From contig CALEAW010000033.1 of NCBI GenBank assembly GCA_937943605.1, positions 1-32,715 of the forward strand: DNA of 32,715 nucleotides, written 5' to 3'. A program made the translations under genes and the position numbers. Origin of the DNA: an uncultured Sutterella sp. (GTDB lineage Bacteria; Pseudomonadota; Gammaproteobacteria; Burkholderiales; Burkholderiaceae_F). Positions 14,267 to 22,249 of the stretch are shown here, piece after piece; within the stretch, counting starts at the first letter, position 1, and the number at the start of each line of letters is the position of its first letter. The notes beneath the pieces are model-generated. The model did not search any database. It saw only the letters and a list, made by a program, of their open reading frames with translations, and was not told the DNA's origin.

Positions 14267-15961
14267 ATGACCAACGAAACCAACAAGCCCGAATCCTTCG
14301 CTGAGCTTTTTGCCGAAAGCCTCGCTCACCAGGAAATGCGTCAGGGTGAAGTCATCACCGCTGAAGTCGTTCGTGTTGACTACAACTTTGTCGTCGTTAA
14401 CGCCGGCCTCAAGAGCGAAGCCTATGTGCCTATCGACGAATTCAAGGATGACCGCGGTGAAGTGACCGTCCAGCCGGGCGACTTCATCTCCGTTGCTATC
14501 GAATCCGTTGAAAACGGCTACGGCGACACCATCCTCAGCCGCGACAAGGCCAAGCGCCTCGCTGCCTGGATGAACCTCGAACAGGCTCTCGAAACCGGTG
14601 AACTCGTTACCGGTACGGTTACGGGCAAGGTCAAGGGCGGTCTTACCGTCATGACCAACGGCATCCGTGCCTTCCTCCCGGGTTCCCTCGTCGACACCCG
14701 TCCGGTTAAGGATACGACGCCGTACGAAGGCAAGACCTTCGAATTCAAGGTTATCAAGCTCGATCGCAAGCGCAATAACGTTGTGGTTTCCCGCCGCGCT
14801 GTTGTTGAAGCCAACATGGGCGAAGAACGCGCTAAGCTCCTCGAAACGCTCAAGGAAGGCGCTATCGTTAAGGGTATCGTCAAGAACATCACCGACTACG
14901 GTGCCTTCGTTGACCTCGGCGGTATCGACGGTCTTCTCCACATCACCGACTTGGCCTGGCGCCGTGTCCGTCACCCGAGCGAAGTCGTTCAGGTTGGCCA
15001 GGAACTCGAAGCCAAGGTTCTCAAGTTCGACCAGGACAAGAACCGCGTCAGCCTCGGCCTCAAGCAGCTTGGCGAAGATCCGTGGGTTGGCATCGCTCGC
15101 CGCTACCCGCAGGGTACCCGTCTCTTCGGCAAGGTCACGAACATCACCGACTACGGTGCTTTCGTTGAAGTCGAAGCCGGTATCGAAGGTCTCGTCCACG
15201 TTTCCGAAATGGATTGGACGAACAAGAACGTTGATCCGCGCAAGGTTGTCCAGCTCGGCGACGAAGTTGAAGTCATGGTTCTCGATATCGACGAAGAACG
15301 TCGTCGTATCTCCCTCGGCATGAAGCAGTGCAAGCCGAATCCGTGGGAAGACTTCGCTCAGTCCCACAAGAAGGGCGACAAGGTCTCCGGTCAGATCAAG
15401 TCCATCACCGACTTCGGTGTGTTCATTGGTCTTCCTGGTGGCATCGACGGCCTCGTTCACCTCTCCGACCTCTCCTGGAACGAACCGGGCGAAGAAGCTG
15501 TCCGCAAGTACAAGAAGGGTGACGAACTCGAAGCTGTCGTTCTCGCTATCGATACGGAACGTGAACGTATCTCCCTCGGCATCAAGCAGATGGGCGGCGA
15601 TCCGTTCTCCAACTTCGTTGGCACGCACGACAAGAACACGCTCGTCAAGGGTACGGTGAAGTCTGTTGACGCCAAGGGTGCTGTTATCGATCTCGGCGAC
15701 GATGTCGAAGGCTACCTCCGCGTTAGCGAAATCTCCGCTGATCGCATTGAAGACGCTACGACGCGTCTCAACGCTGGTGACGAAGTTGAAGCTCTCATCA
15801 CGAACATCGATCGCAAGAACCGCAGCATCCAGCTCTCCATCCGTGCTAAGGACGCTGCCGAAGCTCGTGACGCTCTCGACCGTCTCAACGCCGACGCTAC
15901 CGCTGCCACTGGCACGACGAACCTCGGCGCTCTCCTCAAGGCCAAGCTCGAACAGAAGTAA
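14267..15961 (+). CDS. rpsA: 30S ribosomal protein S1
   Basis: A 564-aa protein, close to the usual 557 residues, with six S1/OB-fold RNA-binding repeats; repeats 3-6 carry the recognisable ITDYGAFVDLGGIDGLLHITD, ITDYGAFVEVEAGIEGLVHV and ITDFGVFIGLPGGIDGLVHL cores. S1 brings mRNA to the 30S subunit. The start ATG at 14267 (MTNETNKPESFAELF) has no Shine-Dalgarno sequence in the 20 bases before it, as is known for rpsA in E. coli, where S1 controls its own translation. Codon use is very biased (CTC for Leu, GAA, AAG), in agreement with high expression. Usual downstream genes ihfB and lapA are absent; lapB follows. Confidence 0.98.
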   Translation: MTNETNKPESFAELFAESLAHQEMRQGEVITAEVVRVDYNFVVVNAGLKSEAYVPIDEFKDDRGEVTVQPGDFISVAIESVENGYGDTILSRDKAKRLAAWMNLEQALETGELVTGTVTGKVKGGLTVMTNGIRAFLPGSLVDTRPVKDTTPYEGKTFEFKVIKLDRKRNNVVVSRRAVVEANMGEERAKLLETLKEGAIVKGIVKNITDYGAFVDLGGIDGLLHITDLAWRRVRHPSEVVQVGQELEAKVLKFDQDKNRVSLGLKQLGEDPWVGIARRYPQGTRLFGKVTNITDYGAFVEVEAGIEGLVHVSEMDWTNKNVDPRKVVQLGDEVEVMVLDIDEERRRISLGMKQCKPNPWEDFAQSHKKGDKVSGQIKSITDFGVFIGLPGGIDGLVHLSDLSWNEPGEEAVRKYKKGDELEAVVLAIDTERERISLGIKQMGGDPFSNFVGTHDKNTLVKGTVKSVDAKGAVIDLGDDVEGYLRVSEISADRIEDATTRLNAGDEVEALITNIDRKNRSIQLSIRAKDAAEARDALDRLNADATAATGTTNLGALLKAKLEQK

Positions 15962-16025
15962 TTCTGTGACCTGCTAAAGCCCAAAGCCCTTCATCTCAAA
16001 GTGAAGGGTTTAGAGGAAAAAAATT

Positions 16026-16060
16026 AAAGGCTGCGGCATGGTAAATGCCGTAGCCTTTTT
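16026..16060 (+). terminator. Terminator of rpsA
   Basis: AAGGCTGCGGCAT pairs with ATGCCGTAGCCTT (one G-U pair), followed by TTTTT. A second hairpin without a T-run (AGCCCTTCA / TGAAGGGTT, about 15982-16010) lies just upstream. Confidence 0.9.
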
Positions 16061-16082
16061 GCTTAAGTAGATGACACGCGAA

Positions 16083-16112
16083 AAAAGATGTCTGACTGGT
16101 CAAAAGATGTCT
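16083..16112. repeat. Direct repeat AAAAGATGTCT, two copies 19 bp apart
   Basis: Copies at 16083-16093 and 16102-16112 lie between the rpsA terminator and lapB, about two helical turns apart. They could be a regulator-binding pair in the lapB promoter region. Confidence 0.45.
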
Positions 16113-16162
16113 AGCGTGTAACAATGTCACCGCAGAAGTGATTTATTCAATAAAGGCGAGTT

Positions 16163-17335
16163 ATGGAATCCGAACTCTGGTTTTTGGTATTAATTCCCAT
16201 ACTGTTTGCTGCAGGCTGGTGGGCCCGCGGGCTCGATGCCAGAGAGCGTGAAGAAAACTCAAGAAAATTACCAGAAGCCTATTCACGTGGTGTGGCGATG
16301 CTCATGAGTGAGCATCCTGAAAAAGCTATCGACCCATTTATTGAAGTTGTTCGACTCGACCCGGAGTTAATCGAACTTCATCATGTCCTTGGTTCCTTAT
16401 TCCGACGCCGAGGTGAGTTTGAGCGCGCCATTAAGTTACATAACCATTTAGTGAATCGTGCTGATATTCCTGAAGTTGATCGTGTTAAGGCGTTAAAGGC
16501 TTTAGGCGAAGACTATATGACGGCAGGTTTGTTTGACCGAGCTGAAGAGACCTATCGTCGTTTACTGCGTAATCCTACCGAACACCTAGATGCTTTACGC
16601 GCCCTCTTAAAGATTTATTGCATTGAGCACGAATGGACCGCTGCGATTGACGTGTCGCGTCAGCTAGAAGTGCAAGCTGGTGAGGATCGTGCTGCTGAAA
16701 TCGCGCATTACTATTGCGAACTTGCTGAAGAAGCTGTTCGCCGTAAAGATTTTGAATTAGCTGATGACCATGTGCGTCGTGCCTTAGAAAAGTGCCCGAC
16801 CTCGGCCCGAGCAGGTATCGCTGCGGGGGCGGTCGCACTTGCACTTGGCAACGCTGAGCGCGCGCTTCGTCTCTGGAACGAAGTGATGACGAATATGCCT
16901 CAATATGTGCCCTTGGTGATTGGTCGTGTGGCTGACGCTTTAAATGCTCAAGGTCAGCAACAAGAAGCGTTGATACTCTTACATCGAGCGCTGGCCGAAA
17001 ATGGTGGCATTGACGTGATGGAAGAAGCGATTAATCGCATCGCTAACTGGGAAGGTATGGATGCGGCTAAGGAAAGTATGGTGACTTTATTGTCAAGCCA
17101 TCCGAGTCTTTCTGCATTCTCGACTTTAATGACTTTACGTCAAAAAGAAAATCCAGCTGATGAGCAGACGAAATTGCTGAGTACGCTCTTACAGCGCCAT
17201 TCTCGTCGTTTTGCTAAGTATCAGTGCACGCGCTGTGGCTTCTTGGCTTCGAGCTTTTCGTGGCACTGTTTGGGTTGTGGGGCATGGGATAGTTTCCCGC
17301 CACGTCGTTTAGAAGACTCTAAGCCTCGTGGTTAA
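16163..17335 (+). CDS. lapB: Lipopolysaccharide assembly protein B (TPR/rubredoxin-type)
   Basis: A 390-aa LapB (YciM) homologue. There is one N-terminal membrane segment (LWFLVLIPILFAAGWWARG, residues 5-23), TPR repeats (about 40-320, e.g. LHHVLGSLFRRRGEFERAIK) and a C-terminal rubredoxin-like metal site with Cys355, Cys358, Cys369 and Cys372 (CTRCG, CLGCG). In E. coli LapB works with FtsH to control LpxC and so LPS synthesis, on the cytoplasmic face. Start ATG 16163 has AAGGCG about 5 bases upstream. It follows rpsA, separated by terminators, so it has its own promoter. The normal lapA partner gene is not next to it. Confidence 0.93.
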   Translation: MESELWFLVLIPILFAAGWWARGLDAREREENSRKLPEAYSRGVAMLMSEHPEKAIDPFIEVVRLDPELIELHHVLGSLFRRRGEFERAIKLHNHLVNRADIPEVDRVKALKALGEDYMTAGLFDRAEETYRRLLRNPTEHLDALRALLKIYCIEHEWTAAIDVSRQLEVQAGEDRAAEIAHYYCELAEEAVRRKDFELADDHVRRALEKCPTSARAGIAAGAVALALGNAERALRLWNEVMTNMPQYVPLVIGRVADALNAQGQQQEALILLHRALAENGGIDVMEEAINRIANWEGMDAAKESMVTLLSSHPSLSAFSTLMTLRQKENPADEQTKLLSTLLQRHSRRFAKYQCTRCGFLASSFSWHCLGCGAWDSFPPRRLEDSKPRG

Positions 17336-17422
17336 TTCGTGATCACTCCTATGGATTGTTACAATTAGCGTAGGCTTCCTAAGCTCATTTAAAGTTTGAG
17401 ATCCCTACAATGTCTAAAAAAG

Positions 17423-17462
17423 AACGGTAGATGCATGAGCGATGGAACGTCTACCGTTTTTT
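17423..17462 (+). terminator. Terminator of lapB
   Basis: AACGGTAGA (17423-17431) pairs perfectly with TCTACCGTT (17450-17458), followed by TTTT. Confidence 0.85.
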
Positions 17463-17515
17463 GTCTACACATCGCTCACTCTGTCCTATCAGAAAAAAAA
17501 GGAAAGTAGAACAGT

Positions 17516-18409
17516 ATGTTTAAGCGCATCGGTTTGTTAGTGCTTGCCAATCTGGCGGTCTTCATCATGCTTTCGATCATTCTCACCGTGGTGCAGATGG
17601 TCTTCGGCGTGAACTTTGGCACGATGGCAGGAACCTCCCTGAACTTCGGTACGCTCTTCATCTTCTCGATGGTGGTCGGCTTTAGTGGTTCCTTCATCTC
17701 GCTTCTGATGAGTAAGCAGATGGCCAAGATGAGCATGGGCCTTCAGATGATTGATACCAACAATCCTCAGCCGGGTCTCGAAGCGTACTTGGTTGATGTC
17801 GTTCGTTATGAATCCGAAAAGGCTGGTATTCCGATGCCTGAAGTCGGTATTTATGATGGAGAACCCAATGCTTTCGCGACGGGTGCATCTAAGTCGAGCT
17901 CTCTCGTGGCTGTGTCTACTGGCTTGCTCAACATGATGAACCGTGACGAAGTTGAAGCTGTGTTGGCTCACGAAATTTCTCACGTTAAGAATGGCGACAT
18001 GGTGACGCAAACCCTTCTGCAGGGTGTGATGAATACCTTTGTGGTCTTCTTCTCTCGCATTATTGGTTGGGTGGTCGACCGTCAGATCCTTCGTAACGAA
18101 GACGACGCCCCGGGCATTGGCTATTACGTGACCTCTTTGGTTCTCGACATCTGCCTAGGCTTCTTGGCTGGTATCGTGGTGGCTTACTTCTCTCGTTGGC
18201 GCGAATACCATGCCGACGCTGGCGCCGCTGAAATCATGGGTAGCAATCAGCCGATGATCAATGCCTTGCGTCGCTTGGGTAGCATGGAACCCAATGAATT
18301 GCCAGGCGCTGTGAAGGGCTTCGGTATCTCTGGTGGCATCGGTTCGCTCTTTGCAACCCATCCGTCCATCGAAGACCGTATCGCCGCTTTGGAAAGCAAC
18401 CGCTACTAA
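17516..18409 (+). CDS. htpX: Membrane-bound zinc protease HtpX
   Basis: A 297-aa M48-family integral membrane metalloprotease. The Zn motif is HEISH at residues 152-156, with Glu230 (WREYHADAGAAE) as the likely third ligand. Membrane segments: two at the N-terminus (about 4-30 and 45-65) and two after the active site (about 168-188 and 203-224). HtpX degrades misfolded inner-membrane proteins alongside FtsH. Start ATG 17516 has AAGGAAAG about 10 bases upstream. It lies convergent with the his operon and shares the terminator at 18428-18464. No sigma-32-like or Cpx-like site was recognised in the short upstream region. Confidence 0.96.
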   Translation: MFKRIGLLVLANLAVFIMLSIILTVVQMVFGVNFGTMAGTSLNFGTLFIFSMVVGFSGSFISLLMSKQMAKMSMGLQMIDTNNPQPGLEAYLVDVVRYESEKAGIPMPEVGIYDGEPNAFATGASKSSSLVAVSTGLLNMMNRDEVEAVLAHEISHVKNGDMVTQTLLQGVMNTFVVFFSRIIGWVVDRQILRNEDDAPGIGYYVTSLVLDICLGFLAGIVVAYFSRWREYHADAGAAEIMGSNQPMINALRRLGSMEPNELPGAVKGFGISGGIGSLFATHPSIEDRIAALESNRY

Positions 18410-18427
18410 TTTGTCTTCATCTATAGA

Positions 18428-18464
18428 CAACAAAAAACTCCGCTTTAGGCGGAGTTTTTTGTTG
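18428..18464. terminator. Bidirectional terminator between htpX and hisIE
   Basis: CAACAAAAAACTCCGC (18428-18443) pairs perfectly with GCGGAGTTTTTTGTTG (18449-18464). A/T runs on both sides serve both strands. Confidence 0.95.
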
Positions 18465-18479
18465 GGTACGAGACCGTGG

Positions 18480-19091
18480 CTACTTGTGGCGTGCGCGGAG
18501 AATGTCAATCACATCAGCGAGTTCGAGATTGGCATCCGCAAGCAAAACAAGGAGGTGATAGACCAGATCTGCGGCTTCGTTTTTAAGCTCTTCTTTATCT
18601 TTGACCGTGGCGGCTAAAGCCGTTTCAACCCCTTCTTCGCCCACTTTTTGAGCAATACGTTTGGTGCCACGCGCAAAGAGTTGCGCGGTGTAGGACGTAT
18701 CGGGATCAGCATGACGACGGCTTTGAATCAATACTTCAAGACTGCGTAAGAAGTTCCACTTGTGTTCAAGGGGAGAGAAGCAACTCACGGTGCCTCGGTG
18801 GCATGTCGGACCATCTGGACGGGCTAATACAAGCAACGCGTCACTATCACAGTCCGTTGAGATATCCACGAGGTGGAGCCAGTGTGCGCTACTTTCGCCT
18901 TTGGTCCAAATTCGTCCTTTAGAGCGAGAAAAAAAGGTTACCTTACCTGTGTCTAAAGTCACTGCAAGGGCTTCTTGGTCCATGTAACCGAGCATCAATA
19001 CTTGACCAGAAGTTGCATCTTGAACAATGGCTGGTATCAAACCATCGGTTTTGGCCCAGTCGAGTGTAGGAATATCGTCTTTGGTTAGCAT
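18480..19091 (-). CDS. hisI: Bifunctional phosphoribosyl-AMP cyclohydrolase/phosphoribosyl-ATP pyrophosphatase
   Basis: A fused HisI-HisE protein of 203 aa, the same length as the E. coli enzyme. The HisI half (about 1-110) has VLMLGYMDQEALAVTL, SRSKGRIWTKGESS, DCDSDALLVL and the metal-binding GPTCHRGTVSCF. The HisE half (about 115-203) has TSYTAQLFARGTKRIAQKVG and EEGVETALAA, then AADLVYHLLVLL. It catalyses the second and third steps of histidine synthesis. It overlaps hisF by 7 bases and ends the operon. Most betaproteobacteria have separate hisI and hisE genes, so the fusion is out of place and supports transfer of the operon. Confidence 0.97.
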   Translation of the reverse strand: MLTKDDIPTLDWAKTDGLIPAIVQDATSGQVLMLGYMDQEALAVTLDTGKVTFFSRSKGRIWTKGESSAHWLHLVDISTDCDSDALLVLARPDGPTCHRGTVSCFSPLEHKWNFLRSLEVLIQSRRHADPDTSYTAQLFARGTKRIAQKVGEEGVETALAATVKDKEELKNEAADLVYHLLVLLADANLELADVIDILRARHK

Positions 19092-19861
19092 GTTCGTACC
19101 TCAATTCCATTTGTTTGGAGATAACGCTTGAGTTCTCTAATGTCAATGAGTTTCTTGTGAAAGACGGATGCAGCTAAAGCGCCATCTACATTGGTCTTGA
19201 TGAAGGCATCGAGGAAGTGTTCCATGGTTCCCGCGCCCCCACTTGCGATTAATGGAACCCGGCAGATGTCACGTACTGCAGCCAACTGCTTAAGGTCATA
19301 GCCTTGACGTACGCCATCTTGGTTCATCATGTTGAGAACAATTTCACCGGCACCGCGGTTTTGTACTTCTTTGATCCATTCAAGCGTATGCCATTGCGTC
19401 GTTCGTGTTTTGTTCTCATCTCCAGTAAACTGGTTGACCCAATATTCGTCGGTGGCTTCATCGTGATAGGAGTCAATGCCAACGACCACGCACTGTACGC
19501 CAAAGCGATCGGCTAAGCGAGAGATGAGCGTGGGGTCTGAAAGTGCAGGCGAGTTGACCGAGATCTTATCTGCCCCGTAGGCAAGTAAACGGCCTGCGTC
19601 TTCGATAGAACGAATGCCACCTGCGACACAGAAGGGAATATCGATGGCTTCAGCGACGCGGCTAATCCAACTCTTATCTACCACACGCCCGTCTGATGAG
19701 GCTGTGATGTCATAGAAGACGAGCTCATCGGCGCCCTCAGCGGCATAGCGCTTGGCTAATGGCACAATGTCGCCCATTACTTCGTGACCGCGAAAGCGAA
19801 CCCCTTTGACGACAACGCCATCTTTGACATCTAAACACGGAATGATACGTTTGGCCAACAT
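19085..19861 (-). CDS. hisF: Imidazole glycerol phosphate synthase, cyclase subunit
   Basis: A 258-aa (beta/alpha)8-barrel, same length as E. coli HisF and closely similar throughout as I remember that sequence (MLAKRIIPCLDVKDGVVVKG; YDITASSDGRVVDKSW; GEIVLNMMNQDGVRQGYDL; SGGAGTMEHFLDAF). The catalytic Asp residues are Asp11 (CLDV) and the Asp in VVGIDSY. With HisH it makes imidazole glycerol phosphate and AICAR. The start ATG at 19861 lies 31 bases inside hisA. Confidence 0.97.
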   Translation of the reverse strand: MLAKRIIPCLDVKDGVVVKGVRFRGHEVMGDIVPLAKRYAAEGADELVFYDITASSDGRVVDKSWISRVAEAIDIPFCVAGGIRSIEDAGRLLAYGADKISVNSPALSDPTLISRLADRFGVQCVVVGIDSYHDEATDEYWVNQFTGDENKTRTTQWHTLEWIKEVQNRGAGEIVLNMMNQDGVRQGYDLKQLAAVRDICRVPLIASGGAGTMEHFLDAFIKTNVDGALAASVFHKKLIDIRELKRYLQTNGIEVRTC

Positions 19862-20580
19862 GCCATTGCCTCCTCTGCAGTAAAACGACCTTCAAGTAAA
19901 GCTCGACCCACAATCACGCCAACTGCGCCCGTTTGAGAGACGGCGCGAATGTCTTCGAGGTCACCAATACCGCCAGAAGCTTGGATTTGTACGTTTGGAA
20001 ATTGTTGGGCGAGCTCGGTGTAAAGCTTGGTGTTTGGGCCAGCTAATGTGCCATCTCGAGAAATATCCGTTGTGAGCACATGGCGTAAGCCAACGGCTTC
20101 ATAAGCACGCATGAGATCTTCAATCGTGATGCCTGAGTCTTCTTGCCAGCCACTTACGGCAATGCGACGTAGGCCTTGGTCGTCAATACGAATATCGAGC
20201 GCTAAGACCAGACGGTCAGCGCCAAACGATTTAAACCATCGGAAGACTTCCTCGGGGGTTTTGACGGCTGTAGAGCCAACCACGACGCGGCTTGCGCCAG
20301 CCTCTAAAAGCGCACGGACATCCTCTTCGGTGCGCACACCGCCACCCGTTTGCACAGGGGTGTTGAGGTCGCGAAGCAAGGACTTCAATAAAGGAATTTG
20401 ACGCGCTTGAGGCGTTTTGGCTCCTGTCAAATCAACGATGTGTAAGAGCTTGGCACCAGCCTTTTCATAGGCTTGTAAACGAGCAAGCGGATCGTCCCCA
20501 TAGCGGCGCTCAGCGCCATAGTCACCTTGATGAAGTCGGACGACGCGCCCGTCAATGAGGTCAATGGCGGGAATGATCAT
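19831..20580 (-). CDS. hisA: Phosphoribosylformimino-AICAR-phosphate isomerase
   Basis: A 249-aa (beta/alpha)8-barrel isomerase. It begins MIIPAIDLIDGRVVRLHQGD, with catalytic Asp7, and has the second catalytic Asp in VLTTDISRDGTLAGPN. SGGIGDLEDIRA and GVIVGRALLEGRFTAEEA are close to the enterobacterial sequence. It converts ProFAR to PRFAR. ATG overlaps the hisH stop as ATGA (4 bases), so translation is coupled. Confidence 0.97.
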   Translation of the reverse strand: MIIPAIDLIDGRVVRLHQGDYGAERRYGDDPLARLQAYEKAGAKLLHIVDLTGAKTPQARQIPLLKSLLRDLNTPVQTGGGVRTEEDVRALLEAGASRVVVGSTAVKTPEEVFRWFKSFGADRLVLALDIRIDDQGLRRIAVSGWQEDSGITIEDLMRAYEAVGLRHVLTTDISRDGTLAGPNTKLYTELAQQFPNVQIQASGGIGDLEDIRAVSQTGAVGVIVGRALLEGRFTAEEAMACWPNVSFRV

Positions 20581-21182
20581 GAAGCGACTCCTAAAAAGTT
20601 TGCTAAAAGACGTGCGCCAGCTCGACCAGAACGCTCTGGGTGAAATTGGACGCCCATGAAATTTTTATAGGCAACGGCCGCTGTAAAGGTTTCGCCATAG
20701 GTCGATGTTGCAAGGGTTGCGTCGCTCATGGCCATGACATAGCTATGCACAAAGTAGAACCATTCACCAGATTCAATCCCTTTAAAGAGCATCTTAGCTT
20801 CAGGTGTATCGGCCGGTGTAACGCGATTCCAGCCCATGTGCGGCAACGGCAGATCTTGCGCCTTTAAGTGACGTACTTCAGCGTTAATAAGACCAAGAAG
20901 TGGCACGCCGCCGGTTTCTTCACTCGAACGCCCAAGGAGTTGTTCGCCTAAACAAATCCCTAGCAAGGGTTGAGTGGCTTCGCGAACCAAATCCACCAAG
21001 CCGCGATTAGCTAAAGCTTCCATCGCTGCACGCGCCGTTCCAACGCCCGGTAAAAAGAGACGATCGGCCGCTTTAATGTCTGTTGGGTTATAGGTGATGA
21101 GCGGCTCAACGCCCAGACGTTTTACGGCAAACGCTAAAGACGACAGGTTGGCGCATCCTGTATCCAAAATGACAACACGCAT
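20577..21182 (-). CDS. hisH: Imidazole glycerol phosphate synthase, glutaminase subunit
   Basis: A 201-aa class I glutamine amidotransferase. The nucleophile is Cys77 (LLGICLGEQLLG), with the His/Glu dyad in FMGVQFHPERSGRAG. LPLPHMGWNRV and FYFVHSY are also typical. It supplies ammonia to HisF. The ATG at 21182 overlaps the hisB stop as TGATG; the in-frame TTG one codon upstream is rejected. Confidence 0.97.
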   Translation of the reverse strand: MRVVILDTGCANLSSLAFAVKRLGVEPLITYNPTDIKAADRLFLPGVGTARAAMEALANRGLVDLVREATQPLLGICLGEQLLGRSSEETGGVPLLGLINAEVRHLKAQDLPLPHMGWNRVTPADTPEAKMLFKGIESGEWFYFVHSYVMAMSDATLATSTYGETFTAAVAYKNFMGVQFHPERSGRAGARLLANFLGVAS

Positions 21183-22249
21183 CAAAGCACTCCTTTGGAG
21201 GATGGTAGTTCGATACCTTCTACACGGACAGCCTCACGTAACGTGCGACCAAATGATTTAAATAACCCTTCAGCGATGTGGTGATCATTTTGACCTTTGG
21301 CTTTGAGGTTGAGTGTCATACCCATGGTTTGAGAAAGAGAGCGGAAAAAGTGTTCGATCATTTCGGTCGAAAGGTCGCCCACTTTTCGGTACTTAAATTT
21401 GGCGCGATAGGTGAGATAAGGACGACCAGAAATGTCTAGCGCACAACGAGCCAGTGTTTCGTCCATGGGCAGTAAGAAACCAAAACGCCGAATGCCGCGT
21501 TTGTCACCTAGTGCTTTGCGAAGCGCTTCGCCTAAAGCTAAGCCAACGTCTTCCACCGTGTGATGGTCATCGATATGTAGGTCACCCGTCGCCTCAATGT
21601 TCAAACGAATGCCACCGTGCACAGCAATTTGTTCCAACATGTGGTCAAAAAAACCAATGCCCGTGTTGATCTTGTTGTTACCCGACTGGTCTAACCACAC
21701 GGCCACTTTGATTTGAGTTTCTTTAGTGTTGCGTTCAACGATGCCGTAACGGTTCGAAGCTGCTTCCAAAATCTTTTGAGTAATGACGTCCCAAGATTCT
21801 CCATCGGCGCCCACGCGAAGCCCTTGAAGCCCCATATTGTGAGCGAGCGTCAGATCGGTTTCACGGTCACCGATGACGTAACAGTGATCCGTGTCGAGCT
21901 TACCTGGTACAAGATACTTTTCAACGAGTCCCGTTTTTGGTTTGCGACAGTCACAGTTGTCGCCTGGCAGATGCGGACAGATTAGGACTTCATCAAAGGG
22001 CGCTCCTTGGCTTTCTAGGATCTGCATCATGAGTTGATGGGGCCCTGTGAAGGTCTCTGTGAGAAAGGAAGCTGTGCCGAGTCCATCTTGATTGGAGACC
22101 ATGACAAGTTTCCAACCAGCTTCACGAAGACGTTTTAGCGCAGGAAGTACGCCTTTAACGAAGCGCATCTTGGTGAACTGATCGACTTGATAGTCATCAG
22201 GTTCTTCAAGAATCGTGCCATCTCGATCGACGAAAAGAATGCGTTCCAT
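21182..22249 (-). CDS. hisB: Bifunctional histidinol-phosphatase/imidazoleglycerol-phosphate dehydratase
   Basis: A 355-aa fusion, the same length as E. coli HisB. The N-terminal HAD phosphatase (about 1-165) has FVDRDGTILEEP (nucleophile Asp) and the Zn loop ICPHLPGDNCDCRKPKTG. The C-terminal IGP dehydratase (about 168-355) has GFFDHMLEQIAVHGG, the metal-binding DDHHTVEDVGLALGEAL, TEMIEHFFRSL and NDHHIAEGLFKSFGR, ending SSKGVL. It performs steps 7 and 9 of histidine synthesis. The ATG overlaps the hisC stop as TAATG. The phosphatase fusion is characteristic of gammaproteobacteria; most betaproteobacteria carry a stand-alone dehydratase. Confidence 0.97.
   Translation of the reverse strand: MERILFVDRDGTILEEPDDYQVDQFTKMRFVKGVLPALKRLREAGWKLVMVSNQDGLGTASFLTETFTGPHQLMMQILESQGAPFDEVLICPHLPGDNCDCRKPKTGLVEKYLVPGKLDTDHCYVIGDRETDLTLAHNMGLQGLRVGADGESWDVITQKILEAASNRYGIVERNTKETQIKVAVWLDQSGNNKINTGIGFFDHMLEQIAVHGGIRLNIEATGDLHIDDHHTVEDVGLALGEALRKALGDKRGIRRFGFLLPMDETLARCALDISGRPYLTYRAKFKYRKVGDLSTEMIEHFFRSLSQTMGMTLNLKAKGQNDHHIAEGLFKSFGRTLREAVRVEGIELPSSKGVL

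Noticed and set aside
14261..15628. 455-codon minus-strand ORF opposite rpsA
   Set aside because: It mirrors the strongly biased codons of rpsA; the product is a low-complexity shadow rich in Asp, Glu, Val and Phe.
17410..17430. Mini-ORF MSKKER between lapB and htpX
   Set aside because: Only six codons, no ribosome binding site, and its stop lies in the lapB terminator arm.
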